Shown here piece after piece: positions 14,569 through 22,366 of a DNA stretch of 27,228 bases. A program made the translations under genes and the position numbers. Source of the stretch: Rickettsiales bacterium (GTDB taxonomy: Bacteria; Pseudomonadota; Alphaproteobacteria; Rickettsiales; UBA1997); assembly GCA_031269065.1 (NCBI GenBank), contig JAIRWJ010000070.1, positions 1-27,228 of the forward strand. Reading direction: 5' to 3'. Position 1 is the first letter of the stretch. Every line of letters begins with the position of its first letter. The notes beneath the pieces are model-generated. The model worked only from the letters and a program-made list of their open reading frames with translations, had not been told where the DNA came from and ran no database searches.

Positions 14569-15975
14569 CTATAGACCTTCTACAACCCTCCGAAACTCTT
14601 CTCCTGGAATCCTGTAGTGAATATTATTCATTTTATCGCTGTAAATTGGGCTGGCTAGCACCACAAACTCTTCCTCTAGACCTTCGTCTCCATTTTTATT
14701 ATTGTTTATGAGGCTCCTGACGATTGAAACGGCCTCCTCTAGGTCTTTTACCTTCTCCGTGTTCAATCCGCTAAATTCTTCAGCCTTGGGATCCAACATA
14801 TCAAATGTATCCACCAGAAAAATTGACTTTATGCTGTCTCTATGGTTTCTTAGATTTACAATAGCTTCTCCCATCTTACCGTTAGTCACAAGAATAGCAT
14901 ATATACCCTTGTACATATTAAAAGGGGATTCCAGTGCATCCATAGTCTCAGCACATAAATTGTTCACAAACAGCACACCATCGCTTCCACGTCTAACGCA
15001 TTCCATATTACCTGGCATCCCTTGGAAGAGCCTCAGATTGGCGGTTATTTCGGAGGGATCCAGACCAAATCTGGTGGCAACTATGAATGATAACAAAACA
15101 GACAGTCTATTTATTCCACTGCCGATTAGCCCGCTATTTGCCAGATCATAGGAAGAATTAGAATCATAGTAATTATATATAGTTTCATTTATGTAGGAAT
15201 AGCCATTTTCGATCATTTTGTCTGTGGATAGAGGGATCAAAACGGTGGCGCTGTTGCCAGACCTTGGACTACTCCAGAATTCTTTTAGGTTGCTATTGTC
15301 CACATTTATAATGGAGACACCTCCTATAGCCTGTTTTGATAAAAGTCTCTCCATACTTGGAACATCTTGCTCGGATTCTGGACTGAGCACAGCGACCAGA
15401 TCGAAGTCGGTGTTTTTCAGATATTGTATATTCTGTCCATTCAGACTCATTAGGAAAACATTACTGCTCCGCAGATTTAGGCCACTCTCGGACCCATCTT
15501 CGCCTATCTCTGGATATCCTCCCACTCCGGATGGTAGCAGAATTGCCTGGCGGGGGGTGCTTTCGAATATGTGGCAAAGGGCAGCATGGATCACTTTTAT
15601 ATAGCTATCTCCGACAATAGCGATAAACTTATTTTCATAGAATAGAACTTTTATAATTTCCACATCCAGAAAAACCCTCTCTTCTAATTTTTTAATCCTT
15701 TTGCCAAAGCGTTCCAGGAAATCATTGCCCCCAAAGAATAGTCTTTGACTCAGAATCAAACAGTCGGCCGACTCCAGAGGATAGGCATCTATGTCCTCCA
15801 CAGCTGTGGAGGTACTAGTTTCGGATTTGTACTGAACTCCACCACTTCCTCCGGGATCCCAGAAAAGGATATTATTGCCGAAGTTTTCTAGCACTTTTTC
15901 TAGAGCCACAGCGACGTTGTCAGTCCCAAGCATTAATATAATCTTTCCACCATTTCTTAAATCATTGATCAGCAT
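14569..15975 (-). CDS. MurD-like Mur ligase homologue with all catalytic motifs lost
   Basis: The 468-residue product aligns along MurD (UDP-MurNAc-L-Ala:D-Glu ligase). It has an N-terminal Rossmann domain (G-G-K-I-I-L-M-L-G, F-W-D near 38-40), a central domain, and a C-terminal domain ending V-L-A-S-P-I-Y-S-D then G-E-E-F-R-R, matching the MurD end motif. The ATP P-loop G-(S/T)-N-G-K-(S/T) is replaced by G122-D-S-Y-I-K-V-I. The D-H-x-D motif is replaced by S-P-E-S-E-Q-D (198-204), L-P-H-R-x-E by M-P-G-N-M-E (320-325), and N-D-S-K-A-T-N by N-N-L-C-A-E-T (338-344). It is long, uninterrupted and in a tight cluster, so probably expressed. It is a pseudoenzyme rather than a pseudogene; its present function is unknown. 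Confidence 0.78.
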   Translation of the reverse strand: MLINDLRNGGKIILMLGTDNVAVALEKVLENFGNNILFWDPGGSGGVQYKSETSTSTAVEDIDAYPLESADCLILSQRLFFGGNDFLERFGKRIKKLEERVFLDVEIIKVLFYENKFIAIVGDSYIKVIHAALCHIFESTPRQAILLPSGVGGYPEIGEDGSESGLNLRSSNVFLMSLNGQNIQYLKNTDFDLVAVLSPESEQDVPSMERLLSKQAIGGVSIINVDNSNLKEFWSSPRSGNSATVLIPLSTDKMIENGYSYINETIYNYYDSNSSYDLANSGLIGSGINRLSVLLSFIVATRFGLDPSEITANLRLFQGMPGNMECVRRGSDGVLFVNNLCAETMDALESPFNMYKGIYAILVTNGKMGEAIVNLRNHRDSIKSIFLVDTFDMLDPKAEEFSGLNTEKVKDLEEAVSIVRSLINNNKNGDEGLEEEFVVLASPIYSDKMNNIHYRIPGEEFRRVVEGL

Positions 15976-15992
15976 TCTAAACCGATAATTTG

Positions 15993-16832
15993 TTATAATC
16001 CATTGATAAAATTATCTAACTCCTCCAGAGAACGGAATTTAATATTCAGGGTGCCGGCGCCACTCCTTTCGCTGTAGCTTATCCTGCAGCTCATGTTAAT
16101 TTTTTCAGACAATTCCTTTGCTCTCTCTTCCAGAGATTCCGGAGCCGATGTCTTTGACCTTCCGCTGACTTTCAAACCATTTGTGCCCATGTTTCTCACG
16201 AGATTTTCTACTTCTCTGACAGACATGCCTTCCTCTATGATTCTCTCTGCTATTTTTTCAGCCCAGGGACAGCCGACAAGGGCTCTAGCATGGCCCATTT
16301 CCATCGTTCCCTTTTCTATATATTTTTGAATTGCCTCAGGCAAACTAAGCAGTCTTAACAAATTTGCTATGTGACTCCTACTTTTGCCCATCAGATCGGA
16401 TATATCCTGCTGACTGTAACCGCGAGCATCTATAAGATGCCTATAGGCTAAAGCCTCCTCTATGGGATTTAGATTTTTTCGCTGTACATTTTCTATAACA
16501 CTAAGGCTAAAAATCTCCCGCTCATCGAAATCTTTAATTATTACCGGTATAGTTTTCAGATTCGCCAGCTTCGCCGATCTGTACCTTCTTTCGCCAGCTA
16601 TTATTTCATATTTATCCGATAACTTCCTGACCAAAATTGGCTGGAGGATACCGTATTTTTCTATGGATTTCGCGAGCCCTCTCAGATCTTCCTCATCAAA
16701 ACTTTTACGGGGCTGATTACCACTAACTATAATATCGTCCAGGCTAATCTCGCTCTTCAAATTCAAGATGGAGAGATTTTTTTCGCCTAGCAGGGACGAT
16801 AGACCCCTGGCAAGCTTTTTATTCTCTGTCAT
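15993..16832 (-). CDS. parB: Chromosome-partitioning protein ParB
   Basis: The 279-residue product is a parS-binding CTPase clamp. Near residues 39-42 it has N-Q-P-R, then G-I-L-Q-P-I-L-V and the CTP-binding G-E-R-R-Y-R (80-85). E-N-V-Q-R-K-N-L-N-P-I-E-E-A and a helix-turn-helix with Q-Q-D-I-S-D-L-M-G-K-S-R-S follow. A C-terminal dimerisation domain (R-S-L-E-E-L-D-N-F-I) completes the protein. Its start lies inside the end of parA (14-base overlap), the usual coupled arrangement. A perfect parS site sits just upstream of parA. It should load at parS and spread to form the partition complex that ParA moves. Confidence 0.97.
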   Translation of the reverse strand: MTENKKLARGLSSLLGEKNLSILNLKSEISLDDIIVSGNQPRKSFDEEDLRGLAKSIEKYGILQPILVRKLSDKYEIIAGERRYRSAKLANLKTIPVIIKDFDEREIFSLSVIENVQRKNLNPIEEALAYRHLIDARGYSQQDISDLMGKSRSHIANLLRLLSLPEAIQKYIEKGTMEMGHARALVGCPWAEKIAERIIEEGMSVREVENLVRNMGTNGLKVSGRSKTSAPESLEERAKELSEKINMSCRISYSERSGAGTLNIKFRSLEELDNFINGL

Positions 16833-17589
16833 TTTTACCCATCATTTCCCCTATAAAACTAACGTAGGCTACTGATCCAGCACAATCCTGGTCATAGATA
16901 ACTGCTGGTACTCCGAAGGAGGTTGATTCAGCCAGTCTCACATTTCTTGGTATAACATTCTTGTAAACCAGGTTGCCCAGACAACCACGCACATCCTTTT
17001 CTACCTGGTCGGTCAGTCTATTTCTTTTATCGTACATAGTCAATATTATTCCATCAATTGACAAGCCTGCATTAAAATTTGCTTTTACACGCTCCGCTAT
17101 CTCCAGAAGATGGCTTAAACCTTCCAGAGCAAAGAATTCACACTGGAGTGGGATGAGAATCGAATTTGAAGCTGCTAGAGAGTTTATGGTGAGCAGGCCC
17201 AGAGATGGGGGACAGTCTATGAGTATATAGTCGTACTCTTCCCTGACTTCCTTTAATTTTTCCCGGAGTAAATACTCTCTCCTCTCAATTTTTATAGCCT
17301 CCACCTCAAAGGCTGCCAAATTCATATCTGATACTAGTATGTCCAGATTGTCTATTTTAGTTTTTTTGATAGAAGTACCGACATCGATGCCGTCCATAAG
17401 AACGTTGTAGACGGTACTCGATCTTATCATAGGTTCCATACCCAACCCTGAACTCATATTCCCCTGAGGGTCGAAGTCCACAGCCAACACCCTATTGCCC
17501 AGTGCCACAAGGCCAGCACTGACATTCAATGCTGTTGTGGTCTTTCCGACTCCTCCCTTCTGGTTCACAATCGATATTATTCTTCCCAT
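16819..17589 (-). CDS. parA: Chromosome-partitioning ATPase ParA (Soj)
   Basis: The 256-residue product is a deviant-Walker ATPase: K11-G-G-V-G-K16-T-T with the signature Lys11, Walker A-prime V-D-F-D-P-Q-G-N, and Walker B I-D-C-P-P-S-L-G. ATP-bound ParA coats the nucleoid and is released by ParB, pulling origins apart. A Shine-Dalgarno AAAGG lies a few bases before the ATG at 17589, and the leader contains the parS site 17599-17614. ParB bound there could also affect parA expression, which is an inference. It is the first gene of the parA-parB-murD-like-tmk-deacetylase cluster. Confidence 0.97.
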   Translation of the reverse strand: MGRIISIVNQKGGVGKTTTALNVSAGLVALGNRVLAVDFDPQGNMSSGLGMEPMIRSSTVYNVLMDGIDVGTSIKKTKIDNLDILVSDMNLAAFEVEAIKIERREYLLREKLKEVREEYDYILIDCPPSLGLLTINSLAASNSILIPLQCEFFALEGLSHLLEIAERVKANFNAGLSIDGIILTMYDKRNRLTDQVEKDVRGCLGNLVYKNVIPRNVRLAESTSFGVPAVIYDQDCAGSVAYVSFIGEMMGKNDRE

Positions 17590-17598
17590 AGATACCTT

Positions 17599-17614
17599 TG
17601 TTTCACGTGGAACA
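17599..17614 (-). promoter_or_regulatory. parS centromere site (perfect consensus)
   Basis: The minus strand reads TGTTCCACGTGAAACA, identical to the canonical bacterial chromosomal parS. It is ten bases upstream of the parA start. Chromosomal parS sites cluster near oriC, so this window is probably origin-proximal. Confidence 0.95.
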
Positions 17615-17719
17615 TTTTGGTGGAATGTTTTGTGAATGTATGATATAACATAATTTGAATTATTTCAATAGACTCTTCTAAAAAATGGGAACATTATAAA
17701 AGGATTAGAAGGATACCTA

Positions 17720-17735
17720 TGTTCCATGGAGAACA
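17720..17735. promoter_or_regulatory. Degenerate parS-like site
   Basis: TGTTCCATGGAGAACA matches parS at 12 of 16 positions and keeps both outer half-site ends, but lacks the central CACGTG. It lies 106 bases upstream of the perfect site, so it may be a decayed parS or chance. Confidence 0.25.
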
Positions 17736-17816
17736 TTTTAAATGCGTGGACCTCTATAAACGAAGTAGATACCATCTCATTCTGTCGAATTCTACAGGAT
17801 TTTGTGGCCCCGTGCT

Positions 17817-19343
17817 CTACCTCTTCACCAGAAATTCAGTTTGTTTGAATATTAGTGCTTCTGCGACATGATTCTCTGCTATATTCCTATATCCCTCTAT
17901 ATCTGCGATAGTTCTGGCTATTTTTATAATTTTATTGTAAGTTCTCAAAGAGAAATTATACTTTCTATTTGCCATTTCCAACAGATTTTCGCTAGTCTCG
18001 TCCAGGGCCATAAACATCCTAATGTCCTCATTTGTAGCCTGAGCATTTAGTCTAGCCTCGCCGCCGCTATATCTAGTTTCCTGTATTTTTCTGGCTTTCT
18101 CTACCCTTGCCCTACATTCCGCCGATGTTTCTACTCTAGCACTAGATTTTTTGCCCCTATAGTGGGATGCATCTACCCTTGGCACATCAACAAATAGATC
18201 AATGCGATCCATAATTGGTCCAGATATTTTTTCCTGATATTCTCTGGCACAAATTGGGACTCTTTTGCATTGCCTCGCCGGGTCGCCGAAGTGCCCACAG
18301 CGGCAGGGATTCATGGCGGCTATGAGCTGAAATTTTGCCGGATAGGTTATATCCTGAAAGGCCCTAGCTATCGATATTCTGCCGGTCTCTAATGGTTGCC
18401 GAAGAGAGTCTAGTACCTGTTTCGGAAACTCTGGTAGCTCATCTAGAAACAGTATACCATTGTGCGCTAGCGATATCTGACCGGGTTTTGGCCTAGTACC
18501 GCCACCGACCATGGCTGGCATTGAACAGGAGTGGTGGGGGTCCAGGAATGGTCTCTTAGATATTAGTTCACCATCTATAAGTTTTCCTGCAACACTATTT
18601 ATTACATTTATCTCAAGAATCTCCTTTGCCGTTAGATCTGGCAGAATACTTAAAATTCTCTGGGCTAACATTGATTTTCCACTTCCCGGAGGACCTATCA
18701 TAATCAGATTGTGCCCGCCGGCGGCGGCTATTTCCAAAGCTCTCTTGGCCTGTTTTTGTCCATAGACATCTCCAAGGTCCGGATAGTTTACATCTCTCAG
18801 AGTTCTATTTAATATGGGTTTTTCTATTATACAGCGACCATTTAGAAAATTTACGATGGTCAGTAGATTATCGGCGGCAACCACATCCATATTTTCATTA
18901 GCCCAGAGGGCTTCCCTGGCACATTTTTTAGGGCATATTATCCCAAGCCCATTTTCAACGGCATTGATGGCCGCCGGGAGAACACCATTTACAGCGTTTA
19001 TCGAGCCATCCAGAGATAACTCTCCGACGATTATATATTTATCAACCTTTTCCTGACTCACTATACCCATTTCTACAAGAAGACCTATGGCCATTGGCAG
19101 ATCTAAATAACTACCCTCTTTACTTATAGAGGCTGGAGATAGGTTGATGGTCAGTCGACTTGTAGGGAAACCCAGACCCATAGAATTTATACTTGCCCTT
19201 ATTCTCTCCTTTGCCTCATTAACAGCCTTATCCGGCAGACCAACGATGTTGAAGGCAATAACACCATAGGATAGCTTAACCTCGACATTTATATCAACCG
19301 TATTTATTCCAAGAAATGTAAACGTTCTTACCCTAGCAACCAT
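17817..19343 (-). CDS. comM: YifB/ComM family AAA+ Mg-chelatase-like ATPase
   Basis: The 508-residue, full-length product has an N-terminal Lon-protease-like domain (V-G-L-P-D-K-A-V-N-E-A-K-E-R-I and the L-S-P-A-S-I-S-K-E-G motif). The AAA+ core has the P-loop G-P-P-G-S-G-K-S (217-224) and Walker B G-I-L-F-L-D-E-L-P-E-F. A cysteine cluster (C-R-C-G-H-F-G-D and C-K-R-V-P-I-C) and a C-terminal helical domain follow. ComM is a helicase that promotes branch migration during integration of incoming DNA by natural transformation. It is present in many bacteria not known to be competent. An AGGA lies before the ATG at 19343. It lies upstream of parA on the same strand, separated by about 230 bases with the parS sites. 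Confidence 0.95.
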   Translation of the reverse strand: MVARVRTFTFLGINTVDINVEVKLSYGVIAFNIVGLPDKAVNEAKERIRASINSMGLGFPTSRLTINLSPASISKEGSYLDLPMAIGLLVEMGIVSQEKVDKYIIVGELSLDGSINAVNGVLPAAINAVENGLGIICPKKCAREALWANENMDVVAADNLLTIVNFLNGRCIIEKPILNRTLRDVNYPDLGDVYGQKQAKRALEIAAAGGHNLIMIGPPGSGKSMLAQRILSILPDLTAKEILEINVINSVAGKLIDGELISKRPFLDPHHSCSMPAMVGGGTRPKPGQISLAHNGILFLDELPEFPKQVLDSLRQPLETGRISIARAFQDITYPAKFQLIAAMNPCRCGHFGDPARQCKRVPICAREYQEKISGPIMDRIDLFVDVPRVDASHYRGKKSSARVETSAECRARVEKARKIQETRYSGGEARLNAQATNEDIRMFMALDETSENLLEMANRKYNFSLRTYNKIIKIARTIADIEGYRNIAENHVAEALIFKQTEFLVKR

Positions 19344-19861
19344 AATGGATTCCTAATATTTATTATAATTATAACAGAATTTTTAATATGTACAATAGAC
19401 CCATTTCCAAACCTATTCCAGCCACTAATCATATACTCCAGTTATCAAATTAAACCCCAGTCTAAATTTTTTCTTCCACATTTGCACTTATCTCCTATTG
19501 CCCTGAATTTTTGAGATCTCCAATGGCGTTCTTTACAGCTGTCCTCTATTTCAAAATGGTTCTGTTGTCAGTTTTTCCAGAGGAGTCTTTGTAGCATAAT
19601 CTGCATTCCACATATTGTTCTCTAACACTTTCTTCTTGCCAAACAGTTCAAATTCATCAAAATATCTCTTCAGCACATCGTTCACCCGGCAGACAGTCCT
19701 AGACACGGTGACTTACGTACTACATACTAAATAACTGCAACGTGGCACATGATTCTGCTCTTTTTCGGATACAGGGAGCAGGGAAATAAGAGATGAAAAG
19801 ATAATAGCAACGGCTTTGGGGTAGTCCTCTGCCTTCGACTTCTCTCTTCTGGCCTCGTCCA
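19344..19861. other. Non-coding stretch with one small ORF
   Basis: This 518-base gap between comM and the kinase contains no recognised gene. On the minus strand a 51-codon ORF from GTG 19706 to TGA 19551 (contains KRYFDEFELFGKKK and ADYATKTPLEKL) reads like real protein, but has no strong ribosome binding site and no family I know. It may be a remnant. Confidence 0.25.
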
Positions 19862-21145
19862 TTAACTTTTTGTTCTGCCATCCACCTTCTTTGTTATTTT
19901 TCTGTGGATATCCATAGCTTCCGTTGCCTCCACCAGTTTTTCCATTTCCCCTGTTTTCTTCTCTTCTATGTCCATAACATCTATTAGCTCCACCAGTTTT
20001 TCTGCTTCTCTAATTCCCTTCAGCATTTCGCTCTCTTTTTCTACTTCTCCTTTTGTTTCTCTCCTGTTTCTCCCTCTATATTCTTCCACCACCTTATCCT
20101 CCGTTTCTGAAGGAAAGGCATGATCGTGACTTTTTTCGCTCAGTTTTCTGTCCTCTCTGTCTGTTTCCCAGAAAGTTTCTCTTCCATCATCTTTATTCTG
20201 TCTGATATGTTCCCTGGAAGATTTTACGGACTCATGTACAAAATCCTCCAGAATCTGGCCTATGGATTTTGCCAGATTTTGATCAGGCTCAGTTAGCTGC
20301 GCTATCGCCTCGACAATTGGTGTATCCACAGGCGGGACAACCCCATTTAGTTCTTCGAGAATGATTTTTCTCCAGTGTCCAGGATGTTTAACAATGTTCT
20401 CCGCCACATTCTTGCAGTAGATATCCCTGGCCTCCTTATTTTTATACTCTCCAAACCCTCCAAGCTGTTTGAAGGGATGTTTTCCCACTATACACTCATA
20501 GAACGTTATTCCCAGAGCCCAGGCATCATTTAATTCAAGTGAGGTTTTTCTTTTGAGCAACAACCCCGGCGAATTGTAGTAGGGTGTTCCAGCTTTTCCA
20601 AAAATTCGGTCTTCCGATGGGATTTCCTTTGCTAATCCAAAATCACCTAGTACTGCCCAGCCATTTTTCCGAACAAAGATATTTGCTGGTTTTATATCCC
20701 GGTGAGCAATGTTATTTCTATGGAGTTCTCCCACAGCCCCGAGCAATTTTTCAAAATGCTTTTCTATCACTCTCCGAGCATATTTTTTTTTACGCAGATC
20801 TCCTCTCTCGCAAAATTCCGATATTATTATATCACTGCCGGTATAGTGGGTTTTCAGAAAGGATGACAACAATAGCTTCTTCTCTCCCTGCTTTTTACCG
20901 AAGAGAATCTCGCCTGGATCCACGCCCTGACCCTTTTTGGACACTTTCAGCACAACGAATTTTTTCTTCCTAACGCTGAACACCTTATAAGTCACACCAA
21001 GACCACCTTCCTTGAGTTTAATGACCTCATAGCCTCCAATAGTGTCCGTTCCTGACTCGAGGTCTTCTCGGGAAAATATTGTTGGACATTCCCGAAGCCT
21101 AGTTTTAAGATCTCGAAGATCTTCTCCTATTATTTTTTCGTCCAT
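19862..21145 (-). CDS. Eukaryotic-like Ser/Thr protein kinase with repeat-bearing tail
   Basis: The 427-residue product has a complete Hanks-type kinase domain at about 35-300. It has a glycine loop L-K-E-G-G-L-G-V (43-51), the VVLK lysine (67), catalytic H-R-D (148-150) with K152 and N155, D-F-G (168-170), G-T-P-Y-Y-N-S-P in the activation segment, and D-A-W-A-L-G (subdomain IX). Catalytic residues are intact, so it should be an active kinase. The tail is highly charged and carries a duplicated motif, EKLVELIDVMDIEE (382-395) and EKLVEATEAMDIHR (402-415). There is no signal peptide or transmembrane segment, unlike PknB-type receptors. In an intracellular bacterium a T4SS-delivered effector acting on host proteins is possible, but that is inference. 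Confidence 0.92.
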   Translation of the reverse strand: MDEKIIGEDLRDLKTRLRECPTIFSREDLESGTDTIGGYEVIKLKEGGLGVTYKVFSVRKKKFVVLKVSKKGQGVDPGEILFGKKQGEKKLLLSSFLKTHYTGSDIIISEFCERGDLRKKKYARRVIEKHFEKLLGAVGELHRNNIAHRDIKPANIFVRKNGWAVLGDFGLAKEIPSEDRIFGKAGTPYYNSPGLLLKRKTSLELNDAWALGITFYECIVGKHPFKQLGGFGEYKNKEARDIYCKNVAENIVKHPGHWRKIILEELNGVVPPVDTPIVEAIAQLTEPDQNLAKSIGQILEDFVHESVKSSREHIRQNKDDGRETFWETDREDRKLSEKSHDHAFPSETEDKVVEEYRGRNRRETKGEVEKESEMLKGIREAEKLVELIDVMDIEEKKTGEMEKLVEATEAMDIHRKITKKVDGRTKS

Positions 21146-21604
21146 CTTAAAGGCCTTTTGTTCCCTTCAAATTGCCAAAGGGCATATAAAAGCTCTCACC
21201 TCTCTTCGTCCAGCAGATAGCATAGTAATTTATTTTTATACCTTTGTTTGACGAATAATGTAATCTTTATATGAAATAGTCAACTGAATTTTGATAGAAA
21301 GATTACGGAACTTATTTCCCCCTAGAAACAGAGAGAAGTTTCCGCCAGCGAAGAGATTTCTAGTCTTAAGCCCTATTCCAGCATTTTTATTTTGTGTTTT
21401 CTTAGACAGGATGGAGATACTATAAAACACAACAAAGATACAACGAGTACATGGTGATAAGAAAAGATAGAGTTATCAGAACATTCTACAAGCCCACCAG
21501 TCATCTGAGATATTGGTGCCGAATCAGCAAAATATGAGAGTGGAAGTGATAGAGACAAAATTTCGCTGTCTATGCTGTAACTATGAGACACTTGAGGAAT
21601 AAAC
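21146..21604. other. Stretch without a supported gene
   Basis: Only short frames are present. A minus-strand frame ending at 21236 (contains GIGLKTRNLFAGGNFSLFLG) alternates polar and hydrophobic residues like an outer-membrane beta-barrel tail. It has only a GTG start and an upstream stop. It could be the end of a decayed surface protein; I do not call it as a gene. Confidence 0.25.
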
Positions 21605-21880
21605 GTGCGGAATATGCCCTATGTATTTTGGCAAGAAGACGTCATCCGGTCAGATGATCCAGACTATGCGGATGGAGCCAACGAAATGAGCCTCAAAGAG
21701 GAGAGAGAAAATTTTAGGAAGTATTCGGTAATCAACCTGGAGTTCAAAAGTATGTCCAGAAGTCGAGAGATGATGAGGTTTAGCTGGAAAAGAGAAAAAA
21801 TGTTCCCTATCGCCTCCGGTTATATTTTGTCGCAGGAAAGGAAAATTTTAGAAAATCCTCGACATAACACCGAAAGGTAA
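21605..21880 (+). CDS. Hypothetical short charged protein (doubtful)
   Basis: A GTG-initiated frame of 91 residues is preceded by AGGA at suitable distance. The product is rich in Arg, Glu, Ser and Met, with no signal peptide, membrane segment or recognised motif. It lies alone in a gene-poor region and is not in an operon with neighbours. It may be spurious. Confidence 0.22.
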   Translation: MRNMPYVFWQEDVIRSDDPDYADGANEMSLKEERENFRKYSVINLEFKSMSRSREMMRFSWKREKMFPIASGYILSQERKILENPRHNTER

Positions 21881-22355
21881 TATATAATAGAAAGGTTATT
21901 CAAAAACCCAGAAACCGTAGAACGAAAATAAAATTCAGAAGTTTTGCTAATCTACTCCTCTGCTGCTCTCTGCTGTTCAGTGGATTCTGTCCGCATTTAG
22001 CCCGGGGTGTCTTGAAAAGGACTGAAGTCACTGTAGTGGACGTATGTAATAAGCTGGAATTTCCTCCCTTGGCCGAAGTCCGGGGAAGGATGAAGGGGGG
22101 GTTAGAGGTATGATACCGAAAACAGCCGTGAATGTTGTTTCTACGAAGCTGGCTAAAACACTACGACCTTGCCCTCCTGTCTATCTACGACAGTCCACAC
22201 TCTTTTATCCAGACAGGGTCTTCTCTGGGAATTTCTTGATTTTAACTACGGTATGGATGGAGCGGGGGTCGAAGGTAGTGGCTGTAGTTGAGTCTGTCCT
22301 TAAAAATACTTGCATTTTTACGTCTGGCGGTTTAACTCCTTCCGGTTTATTGTAA
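21868..22355 (+). pseudogene. Possible decayed exported-protein gene
   Basis: Frame 1 from 21868 to the TGA at 22113 has no ATG, GTG or TTG before a good signal-peptide-like segment (residues K-F-R-S-F then ANLLLCCSLLFSGFCPHLA). It then reads KRTEVTVVDVCNKLEFPP. At its stop an ATGA overlap opens frame 3 (22110-22355, 81 residues, contains LILTTVWMERGSKVVAVVES). The missing start and the switch of frame suggest one gene broken by mutation. The family is unknown. The strong Shine-Dalgarno for the next gene begins just after. Confidence 0.28.
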
Positions 22356-22366
22356 CTAGGAGGCCA

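Noticed and set aside
14702..15151. 149-codon plus-strand frame
   Set aside because: Antisense to the MurD-like gene, whose alignment to a known family is clear.
22310..22366. Upstream TTG start for the COG5610-type gene
   Set aside because: The ATG at 22367 has a perfect AGGAGG at correct spacing; the extra 19 residues are not protein-like for this family.
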